Shown here in pieces: positions 29,742-39,200 of a stretch of 64,000 nt of DNA (position 1 is its first letter; each line of letters begins with the position of its first letter). Below the pieces are notes generated by a model. That model worked only from the letters and a program-made list of their open reading frames with translations, made no database searches and was not told the DNA's origin. The translations under genes and the position numbers were made by a program. The DNA comes from Aromatoleum petrolei (GTDB lineage Bacteria; Pseudomonadota; Gammaproteobacteria; Burkholderiales; Rhodocyclaceae): positions 3,481,501 to 3,545,500 of the forward strand of contig NZ_CP059560.1 in the NCBI RefSeq assembly GCF_017894385.1, in the 5' to 3' direction.

Positions 29742-32231
29742 ATGCCCGACTATCGGATCCCTGTGGATCGTTCCAAGCGAATCGCGGCCCTCGTTGCCGA
29801 GCGCACCGTCGAATTGGCGACGGTCAGCGCCTCGTTGCGCGAGGTCAATGCCGAACAGCAGGCGATTCTCGACACGGCGACCTCGGGCATCGCACTGATC
29901 AAGAACCGCGTGGTGGTCCGCTGCAACCGGCGCCTGCACGAAATGTTCGGCTGGCCGCCGGGCGGGCTCGTCGGCCAGCGCACCGCGGTGTGGTATCCCG
30001 ACGACGCGGCGCACATGGCGGGCGGTGAGGCGGTGTATGCAGCGATCTGGCGCGGCGAATCGCACCGACGCGAGCAGCAGTTGATGCGACGCGACGGGTC
30101 CTTGTTCTGGGCGCGTCTGACGGGCACCGCGGTGGACACGTCGGACCGCAGCAAAGGCTCGGTGTGGGTCATCGACGATATCTCCGCGGAGTTCGAAGCG
30201 GTCGAGCGGATGCAGAAGGCCCGTGCCCTCGCCGAGGACGCCGCGCGCATCAAGTCGGATTTCCTCGCCAACATGAGCCACGAGATCCGCACGCCGATGA
30301 ACGCCATCATCGGCATGACCTACCTCGCCCTGCGCACCCAACTCGACGCGCGCCAGCGCGACTACCTGGAGAAGATCCTCGCCTCCAGCCAGCACCTGCT
30401 TGGCATCATCAACGACGTGCTCGATTTCTCCAAGATCGAGGCCGGCAAGCTCGTCATCGAGCGTATCGACTTCGACCTCGAGAAGATCGTCGCCGACGTT
30501 GGCGCCCAGATCGTCGAGAAAACAAACGCAAAGGGCCTTGAACTGGTCATCGACGTCGCGGCGGACGTTCCCGCCACCCTCGTCGGTGATCCGCTGCGCA
30601 TCAGTCAGATCCTGCTCAACTACGCCAACAATGCGGTCAAGTTCACCGACCGGGGCGAGATCGTCATGCGGGTCCGGCGCGAAAGCATTGAGGACGGTGA
30701 GGTTGTGCTGCGTTTCGAGGTGCGTGACACCGGTATAGGCATCGATGACGAGCAGCGCGAGCGCCTGTTCCGCAGCTTCGAGCAGGCCGACACCTCCATC
30801 ACACGCAAGTATGGCGGCACCGGGCTGGGGCTCGCGATCAGCAAGCGGCTCGCGGCGATGATGGGTGGCAGCGTCGGCGTCGAAAGCCAACGGGGCGTCG
30901 GTTCGAGCTTCTGGTTCACTTGTCGCCTGGGCATCGGTCGCTCCGAGGGGCACCTGCTTATGCCTGCGCCTGACCTGCGTGGCTTGCGCGCGCTGGTCGC
31001 CGACGACAATCTTAGCTCGCGCGAAGTCCTCGCGGAGATGATGACTTGCATGACCTTTCGTGTGCATGCCGTGGACTGCGGGCGCGCCGCAGTCGCCGAA
31101 GTCGAGCGCGCCGCATGCGCTGGCGAGCCCTACGACATCGTCCTGATCGACTGGCAGATGCCTGGGCTCGACGGTGTGGCCGCCGCGCGCGAGATGGGCC
31201 GGCTCGGCCTGCCGCGGCTGCCGGTGCGCATCGTCGTCACCGCCTACGGGCGCGAGGATGTTGCGTGCGCGGCCGTGGGCGCCGGCGTCGACGACATTCT
31301 GCTCAAACCCGTCACCGCTTCCGCCTTGTTCGACACCGCCATCCGGCTGCTCGACGGCGCCCTGCGCCCGGTCAGGCCGCACGCCGCCACAGGCGACGCT
31401 CCGGCCGACCTCGCGGCGGTCCGCGGTGCGCGCCTGCTCCTCGTCGAGGACAACGAGCTCAACCAAGAGGTCGCGAGCGAGCTGCTTGGCGCAGCGGGCT
31501 TCCGCGTGGATATCGCCGCCAACGGCGAGGAAGCCGTGCAGCGCGTGCAGCAGGCGTCCTATGATCTCGTGCTGATGGATATGCAGATGCCGGTGATGGA
31601 CGGCGTGACCGCGACGCGTGCAATCCGCCGCCTGCCTGCCTGTGCGGATCTGCCTGTCGTCGCGATGACCGCCAACGCAATGGCAGGCGACCGCGAGCAA
31701 TGCGTCCAGGCGGGGATGAACGATCATATCGCCAAGCCCATCCAGCCCGACCGACTGTGGGCAACGCTGCTGCGCTGGATCCCGCCGCGTAGCGATGCAG
31801 CTGGCGCGGACGATCCGGCCGCGCCGTCCGCAGCCCCGACCGCGCCGCACGTCTCGCTGGCAAGTCTCAGGCTGATCTCCGGACTCGATCCCGACTTGGG
31901 CGTGCGCCGACTGATGGGGAAGGAGGAGTTTTACCAATCCCTGCTGCGCAAGTTCGTAAGTGGCTACGGGGATTTTAACGTACGCTTGAATGCAGCGTTC
32001 GACGGCGGCGATTTCGCTGTGGCGGAGCGACTCGCCCACTCGCTGAAAGGATTGGCGGGGCAGATCGGTGCGGGGCTGCTGCAGGAGGTTGCGGCCGAGC
32101 TCGAGCGGCGTATCCACGAGGGCGCGCCCACTGCCGAGATCGACGAGGCGCGCGACCGCACTGCGCGTGTGCTGGTTGACCTGATCGAAGCGTTGGCGCA
32201 GGCGCTGCCGGCGCCCGAAACGGCCGTGTAG
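29742..32231 (+). CDS. Soluble hybrid sensor histidine kinase (PAS-HisKA-HATPase-REC-REC-HPt)
   Basis: Multi-domain phosphorelay kinase of 829 residues. Order: PAS (about 38-150), HisKA with His180 in MSHEIRTPMN, HATPase_c (about 270-395; N-box YANNAVKF, DTGIGI, GGTGLGLAI), first receiver (about 415-540, Asp470 in LIDWQMP), second receiver (about 562-680, Asp613 in LMDMQMP) and a C-terminal HPt domain (His766 in AHSLKG). There is no signal peptide or membrane helix, so it should sense a cytosolic cue through PAS. ATG 29742 is preferred because AGGAG lies 5 bp before it; in-frame GTG 29685 and ATG 29709 lack this. No partner response regulator is adjacent, so it is an orphan phosphorelay. Confidence 0.93.
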   Translation: MPDYRIPVDRSKRIAALVAERTVELATVSASLREVNAEQQAILDTATSGIALIKNRVVVRCNRRLHEMFGWPPGGLVGQRTAVWYPDDAAHMAGGEAVYAAIWRGESHRREQQLMRRDGSLFWARLTGTAVDTSDRSKGSVWVIDDISAEFEAVERMQKARALAEDAARIKSDFLANMSHEIRTPMNAIIGMTYLALRTQLDARQRDYLEKILASSQHLLGIINDVLDFSKIEAGKLVIERIDFDLEKIVADVGAQIVEKTNAKGLELVIDVAADVPATLVGDPLRISQILLNYANNAVKFTDRGEIVMRVRRESIEDGEVVLRFEVRDTGIGIDDEQRERLFRSFEQADTSITRKYGGTGLGLAISKRLAAMMGGSVGVESQRGVGSSFWFTCRLGIGRSEGHLLMPAPDLRGLRALVADDNLSSREVLAEMMTCMTFRVHAVDCGRAAVAEVERAACAGEPYDIVLIDWQMPGLDGVAAAREMGRLGLPRLPVRIVVTAYGREDVACAAVGAGVDDILLKPVTASALFDTAIRLLDGALRPVRPHAATGDAPADLAAVRGARLLLVEDNELNQEVASELLGAAGFRVDIAANGEEAVQRVQQASYDLVLMDMQMPVMDGVTATRAIRRLPACADLPVVAMTANAMAGDREQCVQAGMNDHIAKPIQPDRLWATLLRWIPPRSDAAGADDPAAPSAAPTAPHVSLASLRLISGLDPDLGVRRLMGKEEFYQSLLRKFVSGYGDFNVRLNAAFDGGDFAVAERLAHSLKGLAGQIGAGLLQEVAAELERRIHEGAPTAEIDEARDRTARVLVDLIEALAQALPAPETAV

Positions 32232-32645
32232 TTCCCCGCGGTCACCCCGTGGCGATGCGCTCTCCCCTGCTCTCCGGTTGGTCCCGCGGCGTCTTCGCTT
32301 TCAGCGCGACGAACGGCGAGCGGCCGACGGATAGTGTTGTTCGGTCAGGGACTCCTTGGGCATTCGGGACATTTCCTGCGGATGCAGTTCGTCGAACACG
32401 TGCGCGAGCGTGGAGCTTGTCGGGAGATCAATGCATGATCGATGTGCGATGACAGCGCACGTAAGAACAACGGCCTGCAAGCATCGCGCGAACGCTTTCG
32501 AGCTTGTGTCACTGCTGTTGTCGAAGAAACGACACAGGAGCTCCCACGTAACGGCCCTGGTGCACCGCTGTGCCCGAGCTTGCTCCTCCCTGCTATGCTC
32601 ACGCTCTTCCGGCGCACCGCGCCGCGTATCCTGCCCGCAGCCAAG
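32232..32645. other. Intergenic region before thioredoxin-like gene
   Basis: About 410 bp in which I can support no gene. The thioredoxin-like frame is open through its second half, so a longer start for that gene is possible. Confidence 0.4.
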
Positions 32646-33152
32646 ATGAAGAATGCCCTCGTTTCCCTCGCCCTGTGCTTTGCCGCAGTGCCCGGTTCCG
32701 CCGTTGCCACGCCCGGAGAAGTATCCGAAGGCGGCACCCTGCAACAGATCCCGATGCAGGGCCTCACCGGCGGCTCGAAGCTGCTTGGCGACTATCGCGG
32801 CAAGCCGCTCATCATAAATGTCTGGGCCAGCTACTGCCCGCCCTGCCTGGCCGAGATGAGCTCTCTGGAGCGCCTGTCGAAACGCTACGGCAAGCAGTTC
32901 AACGTGATCGGTGTCTCCATCGACGATTACCCCGATCGTGCGCAGGCCTTCCTCGTCCAAGCGAAGACGAGCTTCCCGCACTTCATCGACCGCAGACTCG
33001 CGCTCGAAAACATGCTCGGCGCCGACCGCATCCCGCTCACGGTGCTGGTCGACGCCGACGGGAAGATCCTGCGCAAGGTGTACGGCGCCAAGGGGTGGGA
33101 CAGCCCCGAGACCGTCGAGGCGATCGGCAAGGCCTTCGGCCTGCGCATGTAA
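32646..33152 (+). CDS. TlpA/ResA-like periplasmic thiol-disulfide protein
   Basis: Thioredoxin-fold protein of 168 residues with a signal peptide (MKNALVSLALCFAAVPGSAVA) and the redox motif CPPC in WASYCPPCLAEM. The fold continues to a cis-proline region RIPLTVLVDADGKIL. Members reduce apocytochrome cysteines or other periplasmic thiols in cytochrome c maturation or defence against oxidants. Start is uncertain: ATG 32646 gives a clean signal peptide, ATG 32595 adds 17 residues. It stands alone between the hybrid kinase and the phosphate-uptake pair. Confidence 0.85.
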   Translation: MKNALVSLALCFAAVPGSAVATPGEVSEGGTLQQIPMQGLTGGSKLLGDYRGKPLIINVWASYCPPCLAEMSSLERLSKRYGKQFNVIGVSIDDYPDRAQAFLVQAKTSFPHFIDRRLALENMLGADRIPLTVLVDADGKILRKVYGAKGWDSPETVEAIGKAFGLRM

Positions 33153-33297
33153 GCCGCGCGCAGGACACCGATGGCGTGGGGTGATGCCCCCGCGTGCGTA
33201 TATTCCTGCGCAATATTTCTGCACGGAACATTACAGGATTGTTTCCGCTGGTAAAATCGCGCCCTAACTCCATACGGCCGTCCGGCAAAACAACACC

Positions 33298-33936
33298 ATG
33301 TTCTCCCGCTTCATGCCCCGTGAGGGTCAGTTCTTCACGCTTTTCAACGCCCATGCAGACGAGATCGTGGCCGGTGCGAAGGCCCTGGTCGTCCTGATGC
33401 AGGCCGTCGGAAAGGACGCATCGGCAGCCGCCAAGGCTACCGCCGACATCGACGAGATCGAGACCCGCGCGGACAAGCTGAACCACGACGTCATGGCGCT
33501 GATGCATTCCACGTTCATCACGCCGCTCGATCGCGACGAGATCCACCAGCTGATCTCGCGCATGGACGACGTGCTCGACACCATCCAGGACGTCGCCGAG
33601 ACCGTTTCGCTGTACGACATCGGCGAGGCAACCGAGGAGGCGCAGCGCATCGCCGAGCTGTCGCTGTCCTGCGCCGAGAGCGTGCGTGCGGCGGTCGTGC
33701 TGCTGTCCAACATGGACAACGGCCGCGAGATCCTGCGCATCTGCCACGAGATCGACGGCTTCGAATCCGACGCCGATCGGGTGCTGCGCAAGGCGCTCTC
33801 GGGCCTCTTCCGCGATGAGCCGGACGTCCGCGTGGTCCTGAAGATGAAGGGCGTGTACGAGCTGCTCGAATCGGTTACCGATCGCTGCAAGGACGTCGCC
33901 AAGATCCTCGAGGCCGTTGTGCTCGAAAACTCCTGA
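33298..33936 (+). CDS. DUF47 family (PhoU-like) Pit accessory protein
   Basis: All-helical PhoU-like protein of 212 residues (DUF47/YkaA family). Heptad-rich helices and the conserved HSTFITPLDRDEIHQLI and MDDVLDTIQD segments are visible. It is found upstream of low-affinity phosphate transporter genes and is thought to modulate Pit activity. The gene is 23 bp before pitA and certainly in the same operon. Upstream, TAAAAT (33252-33257) is a possible -10 element. Confidence 0.92.
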   Translation: MFSRFMPREGQFFTLFNAHADEIVAGAKALVVLMQAVGKDASAAAKATADIDEIETRADKLNHDVMALMHSTFITPLDRDEIHQLISRMDDVLDTIQDVAETVSLYDIGEATEEAQRIAELSLSCAESVRAAVVLLSNMDNGREILRICHEIDGFESDADRVLRKALSGLFRDEPDVRVVLKMKGVYELLESVTDRCKDVAKILEAVVLENS

Positions 33937-33959
33937 TCCGCGATCTCCAGGAAAACGAC

Positions 33960-34967
33960 ATGGCAACTATGGAGATCGGGCTGGCTACGGTGATGTTCCT
34001 CGTGGCGCTGGCCCTGCTGTTCGACTTCATGAACGGCTTCCACGACGCGGCAAACTCGATCGCGACGGTCGTTTCGACCGGCGTGCTCAAGCCCCACCAC
34101 GCGGTCGCGTTCGCGGCCTTCTTCAACGTCGTGGCCATCTTCATCTTCCAGCTGAAGGTGGCCACGACGATCGGCAAGGGCACCATCGATCCGATGGTCG
34201 TCGACCACATCGTCGTGTTCGGCGCGCTGGTCGGGGCCATCGCCTGGAACGTCATCACCTGGTACTACGGCATTCCGTCCAGCTCCTCGCACGCGTTGAT
34301 CGGCGGCCTGGTCGGTGCCGCGGTCGCCAAGGGCGGCTTCGGCTCGCTGCTCGCCAGCGGGCTCATCAAGACGGTCGCCTTTATCCTCGTGTCGCCGCTG
34401 CTGGGCTTCCTGCTCGGATCGATCCTGATGGTCGCGGTGTCGTGGATATGCTTCCGGACCCCGCAACGCAAGGTCGACAAGTGGTTCCGCCGCCTGCAGC
34501 TCGTCTCGGCCTCGCTCTACAGCCTCGGCCACGGCGGCAACGACGCGCAGAAGACCATCGGTATCATCTGGATGCTCCTGATCGCCGCCGGCATCAGCCA
34601 GAGCTCCGACCCCGTGCCGACCTGGGTCATCATCATGTGCTACCTCGCCATCGGCCTCGGCACGATGTTCGGCGGCTGGCGCATCGTCAAGACCATGGGG
34701 CAGCGCATCACCAAGCTCAAGCCGATCGGCGGTTTCTGTGCCGAAACCGGCGGCGCGATCACGCTGTTCCTCGCTACCGCGCTGGGCATCCCGGTGTCGA
34801 CCACCCACACCATCACGGGCGCCATCGTCGGCGTCGGCTCCTCGCGCAAGGTCTCGGCGGTGCGTTGGGGTGTGGCCGGGAGCATCGTTTGGGCGTGGAT
34901 CCTGACCATCCCGTGCAGTGCGCTGATCGCCGGCGGCGCGTGGTACGTCGGCCGGATGATCCTCTAA
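33960..34967 (+). CDS. pitA: Low-affinity inorganic phosphate transporter PitA
   Basis: Proton-coupled transporter for metal-phosphate complexes in the inner membrane (PiT family). The 335-residue protein has about ten membrane helices and the duplicated PiT signature: DFMNGFHDAANSIATVV (about 21-37) and HGGNDAQKTIGII (about 194-206). Slightly shorter than the enteric PitA (about 500 residues), as usual for DUF47-linked versions. Its ribosome site CAGGAAAA precedes ATG 33960. Confidence 0.95.
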   Translation: MATMEIGLATVMFLVALALLFDFMNGFHDAANSIATVVSTGVLKPHHAVAFAAFFNVVAIFIFQLKVATTIGKGTIDPMVVDHIVVFGALVGAIAWNVITWYYGIPSSSSHALIGGLVGAAVAKGGFGSLLASGLIKTVAFILVSPLLGFLLGSILMVAVSWICFRTPQRKVDKWFRRLQLVSASLYSLGHGGNDAQKTIGIIWMLLIAAGISQSSDPVPTWVIIMCYLAIGLGTMFGGWRIVKTMGQRITKLKPIGGFCAETGGAITLFLATALGIPVSTTHTITGAIVGVGSSRKVSAVRWGVAGSIVWAWILTIPCSALIAGGAWYVGRMIL

Positions 34968-35141
34968 GCGGTCCCCGGCGTCCGCCGCTTTCCTCCCCGT
35001 AGGGCGGGAGCGGCGCGCCGACGTCCGTTGTGGGTCACCCGCGCAAGCAGTCGCGCCCCCTGTTGCGAACGCTCGCGGGCAGTGGTCGTCGCGAACATCC
35101 GCGCGATCGCCCGGTGGCCGGATACGGGGGGGCGGGTGCAT

Positions 35142-35180
35142 TGGTCGGGAATTGCCCGACCATGCCAATTGCACTAGACT
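35142..35180 (+). promoter_or_regulatory. Candidate promoter with palindromic operator before the PstS-like gene
   Basis: Perfect inverted repeat TGGTCGGG/CCCGACCA (35142-35149 and 35155-35162, 5 bp spacer). A possible sigma-70 promoter TTGCCC (35152-35157), 17 bp, TAGACT (35175-35180) has its -35 box inside this palindrome. It sits 34 bp before the ATG of the PstS-like gene. The arrangement suits repression by a dimeric regulator; no known binding consensus was recognised. Confidence 0.45.
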
Positions 35181-35213
35181 CGCCCGACACTGGATCAACC
35201 AAACACATTCCCG

Positions 35214-36212
35214 ATGGAATCGATCAGCTCCGCGACATGGGGGCGGGTGCCCCGGCGCGGATGCGCACACGCCCTTGGGACCGGTGTCGAGTGGTTTCGA
35301 CGCGTGGCCGCACGGGCCGTTGGCCGTGGCAGCGTCGTGACGGGGGGGCGGCCGTTCGCCGACGGCGGCGCAGGGCTGCGCCTCGGTGTGCTGCTTGCCC
35401 TGTTTGCGATCGGGCCAGCGCTGTCGGCCACGCCGTCGAAGCCCGACTCCAAAGCTGAGCAAGGCTCGCGCAACGCGCTCGTCATCGCCGGATCAGGCAC
35501 GATGAGTCCACTGGTCAAGGCGATCGCCGATCGGTTTCGCGAGCGCCGTCCGGACGTCGTCATCAAGGTCCGCCCCCTGGGCTCGGATCGAGGGTTGCAG
35601 GCCCTGCGTGACGCACAGGCCGATATTGCGATGCTTTCGCGCTCCCTTCCGGAAGGCGAGACGGATCTGGTCGGGGTGCCGATCGCCCGCGACGGGGTGT
35701 CGCTGGTGGTCCATCGCGACAATTCGGTCAGAAACCTGCGTTCGGCCGAGATCGCCTCCATCTACGGAGGGCGGATACATAACTGGCGTGCCGTGGGCGG
35801 CGAGGACCGGCCTATACGTGTTCTGGCTGCGGAGCAGGGGCGCAGTTCGTCTGAGCTCTTCGCCAGGCATTTCGACATCGATTACGCGGCGGTTCCTGCA
35901 GCCAATATCCTCACCGACAACCTGCAGCGCCTGCAGGCGGTGGCCGGCGACCGCAGCGCGATCGTGTTTATGTCGGTCGGCGAGGCGGAACGGGCTGTCG
36001 AGGCCGGTCAGCCGATCCGTTTGCTTTCCGTCGATGGCATCGAAGCCAGTAGCCGCAGCGTGCGCAAGGGATGGTTTCCGGTCGCGCGACCGTTAACCCT
36101 CGTCACGCGGGGTTTGCCGCAAGGGCTGGCGCGCGAATTCATCGAGTTTGCGATGTCGTCGAACGTGACCGGGCTGATCCGGCAGCTCGATTTCGTCCCT
36201 TACGTGGATTAG
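35214..36212 (+). CDS. PstS-like phosphate/oxyanion-binding periplasmic protein
   Basis: Periplasmic binding protein of the PBP-like family (PstS type). The 332-residue product has an N-terminal region of about 60 residues of unsure reality, a hydrophobic signal (LRLGVLLALFAIGPALSA, about 55-72) and the binding domain starting with the PstS-like LVIAGSGTMSPLVKAIADRF and continuing with ADIAMLSRSLPEGE and GEEDRP-type loops. There is no ribosome site at ATG 35214, and a GTG at 35337 is an alternative start. No pstCAB genes follow; instead a c-di-GMP protein begins 4 bp after the stop, so it may be a sensor subunit rather than a transport subunit. That role is inference. Confidence 0.82.
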   Translation: MESISSATWGRVPRRGCAHALGTGVEWFRRVAARAVGRGSVVTGGRPFADGGAGLRLGVLLALFAIGPALSATPSKPDSKAEQGSRNALVIAGSGTMSPLVKAIADRFRERRPDVVIKVRPLGSDRGLQALRDAQADIAMLSRSLPEGETDLVGVPIARDGVSLVVHRDNSVRNLRSAEIASIYGGRIHNWRAVGGEDRPIRVLAAEQGRSSSELFARHFDIDYAAVPAANILTDNLQRLQAVAGDRSAIVFMSVGEAERAVEAGQPIRLLSVDGIEASSRSVRKGWFPVARPLTLVTRGLPQGLAREFIEFAMSSNVTGLIRQLDFVPYVD

Positions 36213-36216
36213 CGCC

Positions 36217-39200
36217 GTGGCCAGCCGACCTCTCGGACGCGGAGGCTCCCTGCCCGAGTCGTTCGCCCGGCTGAGCCTCGGTGCGCGCCTGAGGATCGGC
36301 TTCACCCTCCTGGTCGCTCTCACATTGGCCGTAGGGGTCGCCTCGTTGGCCAGTCATCGCCGAATCGGTACGCTGTTCGAGGAGCACTTCGCTGTCGAGC
36401 TGCAGATCGCCGAACTGAGCCTGCTTGCCAATCATGCGCTGCTCAGGGCGCGCCGTTACGAGAAGGACTTCCTGCTCGCGGTGCCGGTGCTGGGCTATGA
36501 GGAGAGCCGCACGCGCTATGTGACGCTTGTGCGCACCAACCTTGCGACCCTGCGCGAGCATCTGGCGGCGATCGGCGCGCTCGCCCGCGAAGCCGACATG
36601 CGGAACGAAGTAAAGGCGATCGAGTCGGCTGCAAGGGGCTTCGAGAACGATTTCCTTGTGGCGGCTGGATTGCAGGGGCAACTCGGTAGCCGTGGCGACG
36701 GCCTGGTGGGGATGCTGCGCACGGCCGCGCACCGCATCGAGGCGCTGATTCCTGCCGAAGCGCATCGGTTGCGCGCGGATCTGCTCGCGATGCGGCGGTT
36801 CGAGAAGGATTACATGATCACCGACAGCGCGCCTCATGCCCGCCGTTTCGCCGATGCGGGCGAGCGTTTCGCCGCCACCGTCGTGCGCGAGCCACTGCCG
36901 GTCGCGCTGCGTGGCGAGGTTGCCGGTGCGCTGCATGACTATCGCGAGGCCTTTCTTGCCTACGAGGCTGTCAGCGACGAACTCGAGACGACCCGCGAGC
37001 AGTATCTCGAAGCGGTGCATCAAATCGAGTCCCAGTTGCAGCGGCTGCACGCCGATGCTCGCACCCGGGCGTCAAGCACCCGCGACGAGCTACGGAGCTT
37101 CGAGCACTTCGCTGGCTCGGCTCTGCTGCTGACTGGTGTGCTTGCCGCCGCGCTTGGCCTGGCCATTGGATATCTGTTTTCACGCAGCATCCGGCGCTCG
37201 ATCGCCCAGACGATGAACTTCGCGCAACGCCTGGCGGCGGGCGATCTCGACGTACGCCTGCGCAGCGACGGCGGCGACGAGTTCGCCACGCTTAACGTCG
37301 CGCTCAACGACATGGCCGGCGCCTTGCAGTCGGCGCAGCGGCGAGAGGCGCAGCGCAGTACCGAACTGGCCGCCAGCAATGCGGCGCTGCTGCGTGAAGT
37401 CGATGAACGCAGCCAAGCGGAACGCACCCTGCGTGCCAGCGAGGCGCGCGTCCGCAGCATCCTCGAGTCGGCGGCCGACGGCGTGGTCATTACCGACGCC
37501 GCCGGCCGCATCACGATGGTCAACGCCCGTACCGAGATGCTGTTCGGCTACTCGCGGAGCGAACTGCTCGGCCAGACGGTCGAGCTTCTCGTGCCCGAGC
37601 GTTTCAGGGCACAGCATTCGGAGCAGCGTTCGGACTATCACGGAACGCCGCATTCTGATGTGAATGGCATGCGCCGGCCGGGCATCTTTGCGCGGCGGCG
37701 CGACGGCAGCGAGTTTCCGGCCGACATCAGTCGGGCAGTCATGGCGCATGACGGCGAGGCGCAGGTCATCGCCGTCGTGCGTGACATTTCGACGCAGGTG
37801 CGAGCCGAGAACGAGCTGCGCCGCCTGAATCGCACCCTGCGCATGCTCACCTTGTGCAATGAAGCGCTGGTCCGCGCGCAGAATGAGGGCGAGCTACTCG
37901 GAACCGTCTGTGGGCACCTCGTCGAACTTGGCGGCTATCGCCTGGCCTGGGTCGGTCTCGCGCTCGACGATCCTGCGCGCTCGGTGCACCCTGCGGCGAT
38001 GGCGGGCGTGGGGGCGGATTACCTGCGCACACTCGATGTGAGCTGGGCGGACGTCCCTTCGGGTCAAGGGCCGACAGGCCGTGCGATCCGGTTGGGCACC
38101 ACCCAAACCTGCATTGACATCCCCGGCGATCCGGCCTACGCGCCATGGCGCACCGAGGCCCAGCGTCGCGGCTTCACCTCTAGCATCGCGCTGCCGCTGA
38201 CTGCGGCGGGACGAACGGTCGGCGCGCTCAATATCTACGCCAGCGAGGGCGACGCCTTCGACCTCCAGGAGGTCGCCCTGCTCGAGGAACTCGCCAACGA
38301 CCTGGCGTACGGGCTGCGCAGCCTGCGCGAGCGCGATGCGCGTCAGCGCGCCGAGCGCGAGCTCGCCCACCAGGCTCACTACGACACGCTGACGGGACTC
38401 GCCAATCGCCATCTGTTCCGTGATCGTCTCGAGCAGGGGCTGGTGCATGCCCGGCGCAATGGGCGGACGGTTGCGGTCGCGCTGCTCGACCTCGACCGCT
38501 TCAAGGCCATCAACGACACGCTTGGCCAGGCCCGCGGCGATATCTTGCTCAAGGAGGCCGCACGCCGTTTGCAGGGGCCGCTGCGCAACGGCGATACCGT
38601 CGCACGCCTGGCCAGCGACGAATTCGCGATCCTGCTCGACGACCTGGCCGCCGCCGAGGACGTCGCGCCGCTGGTGGGGCGGCTGCTCGAGGATGTCGCT
38701 GCACCGCTCGACATCGCCGGCCACGGGGTGTACTCGACCGCAAGTCTCGGCATCAGCCTTTTTCCACGCGACGGACAGGACGCGGAAGCCCTTCTCGGGG
38801 CCGCCGACATCGCCATGCACAACGCCAAGTCGGCGGGCGGGAATGCCTTCCGTTTCTACGCGCCGGAAATGAACCTGCGGGCCACCGCGCAGCTCGCGCT
38901 GGCCAGCGCGCTACGGAGCGCGATCGACAACGGTGAGCTGCGGGTGTTCTACCAGCCGAAGGCCAGCCTGTGCGACGGGCGGGTAACCAGTGCCGAGGCC
39001 CTGGTCCGCTGGCAGCATCCCGAGCGCGGCATGGTTTCTCCGGCCGATTTCATCCCGGTCGCCGAAGACACCGGGCTGATCGTGCCGCTCGGCGAATGGG
39101 TGCTGCGCGAGACCTGTCGCCAGCAAGCCGCCTGGATTGCCGAGGGATTCGCCGTGCCGCCCGTCGCGGTCAATCTCTCGGCCCGCCAGTTCCGCCAGGA

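Noticed and set aside
29577..32117. A long minus-strand open frame (846 codons) opposite the hybrid kinase
   Set aside because: It is antisense to a well-supported multidomain kinase, is rich in His, Arg, Asp and Gln as expected from GC-rich shadow frames, and shows no domain.
32301..33224. Minus-strand frame of 307 codons overlapping the thioredoxin-like gene
   Set aside because: It is antisense to a gene with signal peptide and CPPC motif, with no ribosome site or domain.
35099..35141. Pho box upstream of the PstS-like gene
   Set aside because: No CTGTCAT-type direct repeats are present in 34968-35213.
33327..35462. A 711-codon minus-strand frame across the DUF47/pitA genes
   Set aside because: Shadow of two clear genes; no recognisable domain.
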